From NCBI GenBank assembly GCA_946902875.1, contig OX336345.1, forward strand, positions 15,965,395 through 16,029,394: 64,000 nt of DNA. Direction: 5' to 3'. Each line of letters starts with the position of its first letter. The stretch's first letter is position 1. The notes under the pieces are model-generated. The model was not told the origin of the DNA and did not search any database. It saw only the letters and a program-made list of their open reading frames with translations. The stretch is from Nematopogon swammerdamellus (taxonomy: Eukaryota; Arthropoda; Insecta; Lepidoptera; Adelidae). The translations under genes were made by a program, and so were the position numbers. This document shows, in pieces, positions 43,616 to 55,009 of the stretch.

Positions 43616-44050
43616 AAAAATAAGTTCAAAAACTAAAACCCGACTACTGAAAAATCACGCTCTAAAAAGTATGAAACAAGAAAATGTTCTCATCTGAAAT
43701 TGTTATGTACAAACTATTCAATATTTTATCGTCTATTAAATAAACAACTTACACGTAATATATTTTAATGTATTTAATAAATATTCATAGTGTTGTTCAG
43801 AGGATAGCCATGGTCGTATGCCACTTTGCCCTATAGGGTAGGTGGCATACGACCACGGCTATCCTCTGAACAACACTATGAATATTTATTAAATACATTA
43901 AAATATATTACGTGTAAGTTGTTTATTTAATAGACGATAAAATATTGAATAGTTTGTACATAACAATTTCAGATGAGAACATTTTCTTGTTTCATACTTT
44001 TTAGAGCGTGATTTTTCAGTAGTCGGGTTTTAGTTTTTGAACTTATTTTT
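43616..44050. repeat. 435-bp near-perfect palindrome, copy 1
   Basis: Arms 43616-43824 and 43841-44050 are complementary over about 209 bp with one mismatch seen (CCATGG against CCACGG) and a 16-bp spacer (TTTGCCCTATAGGGTA). A transcript of either strand would form a very long hairpin. The second copy at 54451-54885 looks the same by eye, including the mismatch. Confidence 0.95.
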
Positions 44051-44179
44051 TATTTTAATTATTTTGGGGATATAACTTCGTGATAAAGTATTTGCAGATC
44101 CGTTTTACATGTTTTGTTTGTTTAGGTTTTACTGTTTTATAATTTTAACATGTGTACCATAGTCCATAAGGGCAAGCTG

Positions 44180-45975
44180 GGTTCAGGTAAACGATAAACC
44201 GACTCGAAGAAAGTAAGTAACAAAGGGCGAGGCCGAAGGCCGTGCTGCGTTCAGGAAGACGACAAACTTTCTCGAAGAAAGTAAGCAACTATGGGCGAGG
44301 TCGAAGGCCGAGCGGCGCTCAGGAAGAGGATGAACCATCATTAAGAAAGTAAGTAACTGAGGGCGAGGCCGAAGGCCGAGCTGCGTTCGGGAAGACTATA
44401 AACCTTCCCGAAGACAGTAAGTAACCATGGGCGAGGCCGAAGGCCGAGCTGCGTTCAGGAAGAGCATAAACCATCTTTAAGAAAGTAAGTAACTGAGGGC
44501 GAGGCCGAAGGCCGAGCTGCGTTCGGGAAGACTATAAACCTTCCCGAAGACAGTAAGTAACCATGGGCGAGGCCGAAGGCCGAGCTGCGTTCAGGAAGAG
44601 CATAAACCATCTTTAAGAAAGTAAGTAACTGAGGGCCAGGCCGAAGGCCGAGCTGCGTTCGGGAAGACTATAAACCTTCTCGAAGAAAGTAAGTAACAAA
44701 GGGCGAGGCCGAAGGCCGAGCTGCGTTCAGGAAGACGATAAACTTTCCCGAAGACAGTAAGTAACTATGGGCGAGGCCGAAGGCCGAGCTGCGTTCAGGA
44801 AGAGGATAAACCATCTTTAAGAAAGTAAGTAACTGAGGGCGAGGCCGAAGGCCGAGCTGCGTTCGGGAAGACTATAAACCTTCTCGAAGAAAGTAAGTAA
44901 CAAAGGGCGAGGCCGAAGGCCGAGCTCAGTTCAGGAAGACGATAAACTTTTTCGAAGACAGTAAGTAACTATGGGCGAGGCCGAAGGCCGAGCTGCGTTC
45001 AGGAAGAGGATAAACCATCTTTAAGAAAGTAAGTAACTGAGGGCGAGGCCGAAGGCCGAGCTGCGTTCGGGAAGACTATAAACCTTCTCGAAGAAAGTAA
45101 GTAACAAAGGGCGAGACCGAAGGCCGAGCTGCGTTCAGGAAGATGATAAACTTTCTCGAAGACAGTAAGTATATGGGAGAGGCCGAAGGCCGAGCTGCGC
45201 TCATGAAGAGGATAAACCATCTTTAAGAAAGTAATTAAAAAAGGGCGAGGCCGAAGACCGAGCTGCATTCGGGAAGACTATAAACCTTCTCGTAAACAGT
45301 AAGTAACTAAGGGAGAGGCCGAAGGCCGAGCTGCGTTCGGGAAGACTATAAACCTTCTCGTTGACAGTAAGTAACTATGGGCGAGGCCGAAGGGCGCGAT
45401 GCGTTCAGGAAGAGGATTATGGTCTTCCTGAACGCAGCTCGATCTTCTGACTCGCCCTCTGTTACTTACTTTCTTCGAAAAGGTTATCCTCTTCCTGAAC
45501 GCAGCTCGGCCTTCGGCCTCGCCCTTTGTTGCTTACTTTCTTAAAGATGGTTTATCCTCTTCCTGAACGCAGCTCGGCCTTCGGCCTCGCCCATAGTTAC
45601 TTACTGTCTTCAAAAAAGTTTATCCTCTTCCTGAACGCAGCTCGGCCTTCGGCCTCGCCTGTTGTTACTTACTTTCTTCGAGTATGTTTAGGCTTCCCGA
45701 ACGCAGCTCGGCCTTCGGCCTCGCCCTTGGTTACTTACTTTCTTAAAGATGGTTTATCCTCTTCCTGAACGCAGATCGGCCTTCGGCCTCGCCCATAGTT
45801 ACTTACTGTCTTCGAGAAAGTTTATCGTCTTCCTGAACGCAGCTCGGCCCTCGGCCTCGCCCTTTATTACTTACTTTCTTCGAGAAGGTTTATAGTCTTC
45901 CCGAACGCAGCTCGGCCTTCGGCCTCTCCCTTAGGTACTTATTTTCTTTGAGTAGGTTTATCGTCTTCCTGAACG
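44180..45975. repeat. 68-bp satellite, head-to-head arrays, copy 1
   Basis: 'GGCCGAAGGCCGAGCTGCGT' recurs with 68-bp spacing (for example 44231, 44299, 44367, 44435, 44503, 44571) for about 18 units, then reverses at about 45417 for about 8 units. Variants alternate ('TTCAGGAAGAGGATAAACCA' and 'TTCGGGAAGACTATAAACCT'), making 136-bp and 204-bp higher-order repeats. The 'NAARPSASP'-like peptides read from it are artefacts. Confidence 0.95.
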
Positions 45976-46059
45976 CAACTCATTTACAAACTTTCGCGTT
46001 TATAATATTAAGATGGTTTTAAGTAGGATGTATTTGGGTAGGTTTGGAATGAGGCCGAG

Positions 46060-46402
46060 TACCGTGTGGGGTCGATACTTAAAAAGAATATCCCCACTGC
46101 ATCTCTCCCCATGCATGTCGTAAAAGGCGACTAAGGGATAAGGACAAGATGCCGTGCTAAAGGGCGACAGGCTCGCCACCTCTCACCTTGGCACGGTACT
46201 TTCACCGAGTCATGCAGCAGGTGGGTCTTCGTGCCATACTTGCTGCTTGATCGATTTAATCTTGTTCGAATCCTTTGCGAAACGTGGTGGTCGGTGTTGT
46301 GCTGTAATTGACAAGAGTTCTTGCAGCACAACACCGATTACTCTGCTTACCCCGATTGTCGGGATTCAGCGTGTGTGATATATACATATCACACACGCTG
46401 AA
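46060..46402 (+). repeat. Interspersed repeat 'X', longest copy, with local palindrome
   Basis: Runs from 'GAGTACCGTGTGGGG' through 'CATCTCTCCCCATGCATG', 'GTCGTAAAAGGCGACTAAGG', 'GACAGGCTCGCCACCTCTC', 'GCAGGTGGGTCTTCGTGCC', 'AACGTGGTGGTCGGTGTTG' to 'GTCGGGATTCAGCGTGTGTG'. It then turns back on itself: 46365-46381 and 46386-46402 are 17-bp inverse arms, absent from the otherwise equal copy at 57215-57540. Confidence 0.75.
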
Positions 46403-46737
46403 AAAATATATTCGTATATATGTATGGAATGAGGCCTGATTTTATTTTATTTAGAAATTATTCCCAATTATCGGGTGCATGCAAGCAAATCCGAAAGCAA
46501 TAACTAACAATATATATATTTTTGAAATGTGCTAATTAAGCCCTTTCATTTGATACCCAACACGGCATCATTAAAAAAAAATATTTTTTTTATCATGACT
46601 TTTTGTCATCTAGAGGGCGCCATAGTCAATTTTGTGTGACGTCACATAGCCTATAACCAGCGGACGATCAAGACGCTTTCAACGATACCTCATTTGTCAA
46701 ATTGTGATAAGTAGTTTAGAAGTTATGAGGGAACAGA

Positions 46738-46790
46738 TGAACATACATACATACATACATACATACATACATACATACATACATACATAC
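46738..46790. repeat. (CATA)n microsatellite
   Basis: About 13 tetranucleotide units; the equivalent tract in copy 2 (57867-57940) is longer. Confidence 0.9.
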
Positions 46791-47064
46791 CGGTCAAACA
46801 CATAACCCTCCTTTTGCTTCGCCGTAGTCGGGTAAAAAGGCACAAATACTTCCTCGAATTTCACCATAAATCTCCAGAAAGATCGAAGCGCTCGGCCTCG
46901 GGGTGGGAGCGCGCCGCGCCGCCGTGTCTGTCTGATTGACACCCGTTCAGAATTTGCGCTACATTCTCGCTTCCATTTTCGTTCGAGACACACTCGCCTC
47001 TTTCCACGCAGCTGATCTTTTTGCCTCCTTATTCCTCTCATCAGCAACTATATTTTATTCATAA

Positions 47065-47340
47065 TTTTTTTTTTATCGAAACTGACACCGTTGGCTACAT
47101 CACCTACAACATCCGTGATGTGAGCCCATAACACCGGGTGAACTTGGTGCCACGTCAGTGCTTCCCTTCGGTCGTGCCGGCTACACTGAACTGGACGGAA
47201 AACACAAACTATTTACATAGCCGTTTCGACCGACCTTTCATTCAGTGCGGTTGTACCAACCCGGGCAGGTTAAACCCTACCACCTAGTAATATAAGAAGG
47301 GAGTCATATCCCTTAGTCGCCTTTTACGACATACACGGCG
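47065..47340 (-). repeat. Headless SINE body joined to repeat X
   Basis: Reverse copy: T-run at 47065, SINE body to 'ACCCTACCACCTAGTAA', then 'TATAAGAAGGGAGTCATATC' and 'CCTTAGTCGCCTTTTACGAC' instead of a 5S-like head. The join is the same as at 21807-22090, so it is not a random truncation. Confidence 0.85.
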
Positions 47341-47556
47341 ACATAATCTGAAATTATCCTTTTGACTTCACTGTCTCGGCATTGTTAAATTTTTCATCAA
47401 GTACAACATATTTCTATCTACTTTTCACGTTAATATTCACTACAACTACACTGATGTAGATAACTTATGTATTTCTACATGTACATATTTCAATACTCTT
47501 TATGAGTGAAAGCGTGAAAAAAACTTGTATAATAAACGTGACATGTGAAAGACAGG

Positions 47557-48035
47557 CGAAAATGGCGACTGGTCGGTGACCCTGCGGTGTCCCGCGACTT
47601 AGAACCACTGCAACTCCGTAGGGACGTCGGCTCCCTAAGTGTGTTCTATCGTCTATTTCATGGGGAGTGTTCAGAGGAGCTGTTTAACGCGATTCCGCCG
47701 TCCCCATTCCACCTCCGCACCACGCGTACTGGGCAGGGGATGCACCCCTACTCAATCGACCTACCACGGATGCGCACCAACCGGTTCTGTACATCTTTTA
47801 TTCACAGAACCGGGAAAATGTGGAACGCACTCCCTGCCCATCTATTTCCTCCCAAATACTACCTGGGGTTCTTCAAAAGGGGCGTGAAAAGGCTCCTGTC
47901 AGGCCGGCATGGCATTCGCAATCCCCGTGCATCACAGAATGTCCATGGGCATCGTTAGACACCTACTTGTAGGTGAAACGATGCCACATGTCGCGCTATC
48001 AATAAAAAAATAATAAAAATAAAAATAAAAAATTC
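47557..48035 (+). pseudogene. CR1/jockey-type LINE, C-terminal ORF end with 3' UTR
   Basis: An open frame carries 'GDPAVSRDLEPLQLRRDVGS', 'LSVFYRLFHGECSEELFNAI', 'LPRMRTNRFCTSFIHRTGK' and 'MWNALPAHLFPP', ending '..GRHGIRNPRA..' and a stop near 47959. These are C-terminal motifs of the CR1/jockey-group RT protein after the catalytic palm. The 3' UTR ends in an A-rich (AATAAAAA)n tail at 48000-48035. All domains upstream are missing. It is the best preserved copy of this family here and shows no internal stop. Confidence 0.85.
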
Positions 48036-49235
48036 TGAAAGCTGTCTTCAAATTAAAATATTGAAAATGAAAGAGATAGTTATAGTTTTTCCCGCAAAAG
48101 CTTCGTTATACCTACGGTTATTCATTTCAATAAGATACGCTTTCTAATTACCTACTAATGATAGGCGCGTTTTAGCAAAAACCTCTCTTCGTCTATCTCA
48201 CATTGATGGAGAGAGACGAATCTTCATGAGTGCTTCGTAACGCCCATTAGGCGAGATGGTGTAAAGGTATGGTCAGGCCTCACGCACTCTATGTACTTGC
48301 GCGCGCTAATTACCTACCGCCCGCGCGGGCCGCCGGCGGCGGTCTATTTCAGTGAAAATGCGTCAGCCGCGCGAAGTATACATAGATGCTCGCCCACGCA
48401 ACTGCACACTGCTGCAAAGCAATAACCACTTTACACTCGATCGTTAAGGTACATTTTCGCACGCAGCGATTGGCGTCGTGAAGCAGTAGGCTATTAAAGC
48501 CCGAAGGTAGGAACTTTTTCTATGGAGTGATTTATCTGTTACGAAGTAACTATTAAGTAATCTGTGGTATGGTGTAAGTATTCTAGCAACACATTTTACC
48601 CATCGACCTAGCGCATAATATCGATGGTTTGGCCTACATTTATACACAAACGTGTGAAGTTTGTGTCCCAAGCCTAGTTCATCTGCACGCTCATTGAGCG
48701 TGCTACCTCCTAAAAAAAACATACACAGAGCGCGTTGGAGTTTCACGCGGGCGTAGCTCCGACGTGGTCCCCCGAAGCTATGTGGCTATACGCCCCGCAG
48801 GCAGATATACGCAACACTCTTATTTTTCTTGCTGAAATGCTGAACACCCACCTGGGAAAATGGCTTATATTGACAGGCCTAGGGCTACGAATAAACGCAT
48901 TTATACGGAGTAGGAAAAATTACGTGATAATATTCTGTGATATAATTTATTTTTTTCCTCCAGAACATGGAATGTGAAGTACGTGTCTACTTCACACAGG
49001 TGTATAATTTGAACTTGTATGCAATAATAACAGGGTTGAAACCATCGACCTTGAAAGGGCGATATACCTGCATAGTAGAGGTACGCTGCGGATATATCGG
49101 ATAGGGCAAAAGATAAACGATTCACGAAATACTTTACTAAATGTGACCTGTGAGACTAGAATGCGGAGCATAGAATTTGTGCATCAATTGTACCACTAGG
49201 TTCTTAAAGCTAAGACGTCTTACACAAACATTTAT
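48036..49235. other. No recognised feature
   Basis: A GC-rich patch lies at about 48300-48370. I recognise no gene or repeat. Confidence 0.35.
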
Positions 49236-49320
49236 GAGCCAAAGGTTGACTGGAAAAAATCACTACTAGTCATAAGGTCGCCTATTTTATTATTCATCCG
49301 CACAATAATTTTTTTTTTTG
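49236..49320 (+). repeat. LINE 3' UTR relic
   Basis: 'AAAGGTTGACTGGAAAAAAT', 'CATAAGGTCGCC' and 'CGCACAATAATTTTTT' follow the same order as 40449-40565. Confidence 0.45.
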
Positions 49321-50239
49321 TATGTCTGCGTGTAATTTTTTTTATTTTTTATTGGTGCGCAGTATAGAATTCGTACCTCGAATTTTATCCCTAATTAGTT
49401 TATTTTCAGCTTGTGCACGTTGTGCTCTTAATTTCAAATAAAAACATATTTTTACAAATATCGAAATAAGTATATTCGACCCCTGCCAGGGGTCAGTTAA
49501 GTACGTTCTCATTTTACACTCCCAAGGTTAATTTCAACCCCCGCACCTCACCCCTCGTCCCCCAGGTCTGGTTGTCGACAACAACAGGCTAATAATTGGG
49601 AGCCCAGTTATACGCCAATTAGCCTGATTGTTAGAGTTTCACTGGGCATTGCGATGGGGAGAATTCGAGCGTAAATAACGAGGCAATAATAAAACAAAAC
49701 CTTTTTATAGAACAAATAAGTGGATACCTGGAGCGTTAATACGCGAGAAAGATCTCTCGGAGATCCCAAACAGCCTGCTAATGGCGAGCGGTACTTATTT
49801 ACAAACAACCATTTATCACGGACGAATCTGGAACGTAGATACCTATTACAGGTCTCGTTCTTCTAGCCATTCACTGAATTAAATAGGTACTTACGACATT
49901 TTATGCTCTCTTACGTCTATAAATTCATTGTCCATGGGCGTCGTCAGACGACTTATGGCTCGACGCCACTTGTATTTATTTATAGAGACAGGAATAGAGT
50001 TAAGCATAAATTAGTACACAATATGATTTCGGATCAGCCTCCGCCATACAATCCTCCAAAACACAATACCCTGTACATATACCTACGTCCTTTTTGAAGG
50101 ACCCCATACTATGCCCATACTGTACCTGGGAGTAATAATAATATATCGTGCAAACTGCAGTTAATTCTTGTTGTGTACCGCAGACCAATTATAATCAATA
50201 TCATCAATCCTTACCTTTAATAAAATCCAACGTCTAATT
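49321..50239. other. No recognised gene; small LINE 3' relic at 49930-49972
   Basis: 'TGTCCATGGGCGTCGTCAGA' at about 49930 resembles the CR1/jockey-type 3' UTR block. Nothing else is recognised. Confidence 0.35.
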
Positions 50240-50753
50240 TCTGTCTGTATGTATGTCTGTCTGCCCGCTTATAACTCGAGAACCACTGAAGCGATTTTAA
50301 TACAGTTTGCTTCTACGGATAGCTTGGTTCTTCCCATCAATTATTATAGGCTACATTTCATCACGTTAAATAATATATCTGTAAGGGATAGTCATGGAGT
50401 ACATAAGTTACTTTGTTTTATGTATGAGATATTGCTTTTGTAGACTCTATGTATGATACTAAAACTAAATTGACGATTTTTATAAATCTTTTCTGTATGT
50501 ATGTATGTATGTTCCTCCATGACTCTTTATACCGATCATACCAATTCGATGAAACTTTATACAAGCACATTTAACTACATATGTAGAACACATGACAAGC
50601 TAAATAAAATTCAGTTCCGGTTACGCTAAGATGTGGTTCTCATACAAACCGAATTGTTCCGCCCGCCGAAATAAAGTTAGGGTAGCGGGCTTACTTGATT
50701 TCTTCTTTTTAAATACGAATTTCACGCGAGCGAAGCCGCGGGCAAAAGCTAGT
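50240..50753 (+). mobile_element. Helitron-like non-autonomous element
   Basis: The 3' end reads 'AATTTCACGCGAGCGAAGCC', 'GCGGGCAAAAGCTAGT', with the CTAG ending and following T expected of Helitrons. Inside are two TGTATG-type tracts and the 'CTCGAGAACCACTGAAGCGA' block common in lepidopteran Helitron-like repeats. The 5' end (TC) is not defined. No Rep/helicase coding is present. Confidence 0.55.
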
Positions 50754-53747
50754 ACTTACAATAAAAACAATATAGTTAGTTCCCCGGCTTTACCTACAAA
50801 CAAACAAAGAATAACTGGATAAAACACAATGAATAAAACTATATATATATGAAGTTAGTTTATTTATTTCATGAATTGGTATAAACATAATGAGTAAATC
50901 TAATTAAATAAAAATAAAACTAAATAAAAACAATAGACTTAAAAAACGTTTCCTGTAATGAAGACAATGGGAGCACCGTACCGAGTACGCTAGCGGCGGC
51001 GTTTCCTTGATGGATGGCCATAAGCAGAGGCGGCGCAAGGCGTGGGCGACGTGGGCGATCGACCACGGCCTCGCGGCCCGAGGGGCCTCGCACCTAGGAA
51101 GTTCATGCAGCTGTGCTCCATGAAAAATATTAAGCTAGATCTATTAAAGAGACCCCGAGTAAACATGTTTAGACTTAATCGAAGGCAAACTGAACCTTAC
51201 TATAAAGCCTTCATCGTACACAAGATGGGAAAGCAGGACAGAGGCAGTGAATATGGAAATAATACAGTATAGTGGCTGTATTATTCCGATTTGATGTTGT
51301 TGTTGAATGTATTGAGTATTGGGAAAATTGAGAGGGCCTCGCAAAATTTACCTTGCCCACATCAAATTAAGTTCATACCCCGCCACTGCAAGTACTGATG
51401 CTGTGTGTTCAAGAAATCGTGCGAGCGCGGTTCTCCCGAAGCAGGACAGCATGGCCATCCCGACCATGGCCTAGATATAATCCAGGAAGTAATAGACAAA
51501 ATCCCGCAAATTTACCCATGGGTATTAGAATCTCTAAACGAGTTATCGCGCTTCGTCCACTTGAATCCATTGCATGGATCCATTGATGGATCCTAGTAAA
51601 CTTTTTGACTGTATTTTAGTCGCGCTTCAGTCCGCAGATCCGCCGTGAGATGGCGCTGTATAATTTAGGAGAGACTGCTGATATTGAATTTGCATCAAGT
51701 TTACGAACGGATTGACGGTTATGTTGACCTTAGGCTTATCGATTCCGGGAACTTGAGGAGTTTCGCCTCAGACGGATTAGCAACAGCGCACTGAGTTAAT
51801 AAGTAAGTGAAATATTGTGTAATAATTACTGCCACGGGACCTTATTACGACAGAAATAACGGTCATGTTTAAGTTAGGTGGAGATACCATCATCTGTTAA
51901 TAATAATATAATTAATAATAATAAATAACTAATAATATACAAAGCGAGGACACAATAAGAAACACCTTTTCACGGTACCTTGCTTCGGCAGGAATGATGA
52001 ATCTATATACCTACGTCGAAATTTGTCCACAATAATTGTAAGTTGAAGAGTTATATGAATGATACAAATGAAGCAACTAAACTAATTTATATATAAGAGC
52101 AATAAATAAATACGTAATTATCGGTCAATTTATGAGTTCACTAAACTAATCGCGAACCACACACACAAACACAGATAATAATCTTACGATAGCAACTAAA
52201 TCGAATGCCTACGTGATTCAGGATAGTCGGAAAAAGAGGAAAATTTGCCAATACAATTCGTCCGGACGGAGAACTTCCCGGTCGCGTCGTTCCGATTTTG
52301 TCTTTCCTTTTTGGACTATTTTTTAACGTAGGTAGGTAGGTCAGATGCATATTTATCTTTTTTCTTCCGATTCAGGCCTACTATAACTTTTGGTAGCTAT
52401 CAGTTCGATCATCGTTCACGTACATTTGTATGTAAATGTGCAGCACAAGCAACTACTTAAAAGTTCAAATGCCAAGTCGCAGCACCACGAAATTCCAAGA
52501 CGAACTGAAAAGAATAAAAAAAATATACAGACTATGTAAATTGTTATAATTACTAAATAAATGATTTAGATTTTTATGCATAACAAAATGTTTGTTATAT
52601 GAACAATGATCGAAGCAATAGTCACGAAGCTGATGGACGATTCCATCACATCGTTCAGCCCGACCGGTTTTGTTTATAATGGCTTTCGTCACGTTTTTGA
52701 GACTAATTCCTAAAATACGACATAAAATAACTACCTAATAATAGTGTTTTGTCTTCTATTTTCGTCTGTTAATTAGATTTTTCTTTTTCTACAACTTTTA
52801 TTTGAAAGGGAAAACGCTTATTACCTCTGACAAGGCTAATTCGCTCCAATAAATCATGTTTTCAACACCGAATATACAAAATACTTCCAAATATTTCCAT
52901 GGATGAATATTTCACACTTTCATGAGGAATTAGTATATGATAAATAGCCTCGAAAATTAATTCTCATCGTGGCCAACCCAGACGTTCCGCCATAGTCTTA
53001 TTATCCGCTAGACCTATTACCACCCAATGACGTCTCTAAATAGCCAGCCAGTCGCTACTGTCTTATAATTTAGTACCACAATAATATTTCATTACTAGCC
53101 AGACAATATAATGGCATTGAAACTGCCGCACGAGTTAACCTTGATGAGGTGCTGAAGGAAAAACATGAGGTGACTTACACCGGTTGCTTTAACCTATATT
53201 TATTATTTACTTAGTAAATAATCATAATTCAACAACGACAACAACCTCCGCTAACCTACCGGCCGCTGTGGCAAAGGAAAACATCGTGGAAAATCTGTAA
53301 GCGCAAGCCTTCGAGGAAAAATAAATAAAGGCGAAAGCATTTCAAACACGCCGCTTCGCTTCGCGCATTTAGGGTATTACCTTTTTGCTCACAGTTCAGG
53401 AGGCTAATAACTATAAATATAACAATCTCACATATTATACTAAAAATTTTACATAAATTAATATTGACCACCTAAGAGTGCAATAAAATTTACTAAAATG
53501 CCTCTAACTCAAAACTAACTGTCTGCACCCTACGTGCAGGCTGCAGACACCTGCGTGCAGGGTGCAGAAAGTTCTGGTTCCAAATACAATATCAAGTAAG
53601 TGAACTTGTAAATAAGTTTAAGTTAGGTTAGGTTACCTTAAGTTACAAGTACATTACGTTTTGCGGTTCGTTCGAATTTGCGAGTTTCGCAAGAATAATT
53701 TTTTTTTGCACTTTTTTACCTTTTTATTATTTTATTGTGTGTATATA
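50754..53747. other. No recognised gene; possible transposon termini at 51025 and 51386
   Basis: 'GCAGAGGCGGCGCAAGG' at about 51025 and 'TACCCCGCCACTGC' ending about 51387 are rough inverses, which may mark an element of about 360 bp, but no target duplication was found. A 50-bp hairpin at 53521-53570 (TCTGCACCCT...AGGGTGCAGA) and a TTCGCTTCGCGC relic at 53345-53370 were also noted. The rest is AT-rich. Confidence 0.4.
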
Positions 53748-54420
53748 CAGGTAGTCCCATAAACCGACGATAATCCTTTAACAGGAGATAGGGCTGCTAA
53801 TTACCTCTCAGAATATCTAATTTTAGGTTTAGTAAAAATGGCTTAGTTTTTGAGATATTGTCATTTTTGTAAAAATCCAAAATTTTCTCCCTCAGCTCAT
53901 TTTTTTAAATGCCACGAGTACAAATGTAAGATTTTCTTAAATCTAGTTTTTGTCAAATATTCCCGAAAAGTAAGGCTTTCACACGGTATAATTTTTTTTT
54001 TATGTTTAATCCTGTTTAGCTGAAAAACGACTTAAGAGCCACATTTTAAAAAATTTCAGCCTCATCCTTTGAGTTTGGCCCTCCGCGGTGAAAAAAAAAA
54101 TTACTACACTAAAGTGGCGTTATGCAAAAAAAATACGCCCATCTAATGTAGTTTTTAAAATGGTAAACCACTTACCGCTTGGCCCAATAATTTATGAGAT
54201 ATTGTTATTTAACTGCAAAAAGACCTCGGAATTTGATAACTGTTCTACCAACTACGAATTGGAATAAAATAAACATTTGAAGTAATTGGTCTTTATTAAC
54301 TTGTTAAAGTAGATGTTCAAATTGATTACAACCTGCACAAATGCTAGCTCGACATCTTCTCACAAATGCCCGGTTGATGCGTCGAGCAAGTACTCGATGC
54401 AAGTGCAGATACGTCCACCT
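53748..54420 (+). repeat. Left terminal inverted repeat of the 5.4-kb element
   Basis: 673 bp, from CAGGTAGTCCC to 'GCAGATACGTCCACCT'. It is the inverse of 58475-59150. Confidence 0.9.
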
Positions 54421-54450
54421 CCGATCCATCTGTGGGGATATGCTAGGTCT

Positions 54451-54885
54451 AAAAATAAGTTCAAAAACTAAAACCCGACTACTGAAAAATCACGCTCTAA
54501 AAAGTATGAAACAAGAAAATGTTCTCATCTGAAATTGTTATGTACAAACTATTCAATATTTTATCGTCTATTAAATAAACAACTTACACGTAATATATTT
54601 TAATGTATTTAATAAATATTCATAGTGTTGTTCAGAGGATAGCCATGGTCGTATGCCACTTTGCCCTATAGGGTAGGTGGCATACGACCACGGCTATCCT
54701 CTGAACAACACTATGAATATTTATTAAATACATTAAAATATATTACGTGTAAGTTGTTTATTTAATAGACGATAAAATATTGAATAGTTTGTACATAACA
54801 ATTTCAGATGAGAACATTTTCTTGTTTCATACTTTTTAGAGCGTGATTTTTCAGTAGTCGGGTTTTAGTTTTTGAACTTATTTTT
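54451..54885. repeat. 435-bp near-perfect palindrome, copy 2
   Basis: Arms 54451-54659 and 54676-54885 with a 16-bp spacer, matching copy 1 throughout by eye. Confidence 0.95.
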
Positions 54886-55009
54886 TATTTTAATTATTTT
54901 GGGGATATAACTTCGTGATAAAGTATTTGCAGAGTCGTTTTACATGTTTTGTTTGTTTAGGTTTTATTGTTTAATAATTTTAACATGTGTACCATAGTCC
55001 ATATGGGCG

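Larger units (their letters stand above)
43616..46838. mobile_element. Composite palindrome/satellite element, copy 1 (3.2 kb)
   Basis: This unit is repeated as a whole at 54451-57990. In order it holds: a 435-bp near-perfect palindrome (43616-44050), a 120-bp spacer, 68-bp repeats pointing right (44180-45416), the same repeats pointing left (45417-45975), an RTE-like tail (about 45985-46012), repeat X (46060-46380), and a segment with a CATA microsatellite ending 'CTTCGCCGTAGTCGGGTAAA'. The right end GTAGTCGGGTAAAAA resembles the inverse of AAAACCCGACTACTG near the left end, so short terminal inverted repeats are possible. No transposase or RT is encoded. There is no clear target duplication. 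Confidence 0.75.

Noticed and set aside
44999..45768. 'NAARPSASP'-type repeated peptides as a gene family
   Set aside because: They are translations of the 68-bp satellite. The period is not a multiple of three, so frames drift and stop.
44180..45975. CRISPR array
   Set aside because: The units are fully tandem at 68 bp with no unique spacers, in what appears to be a eukaryotic genome.
51025..51387. Transposon with GCAGAGGCGG ends
   Set aside because: Ends are only roughly inverse and no target-site duplication matches, so it is not listed as an element of its own.
53620..53645. Telomeric (TTAGG)n
   Set aside because: Only about two units (AGTTAGGTTAGGTTACC) are present, which is within chance.
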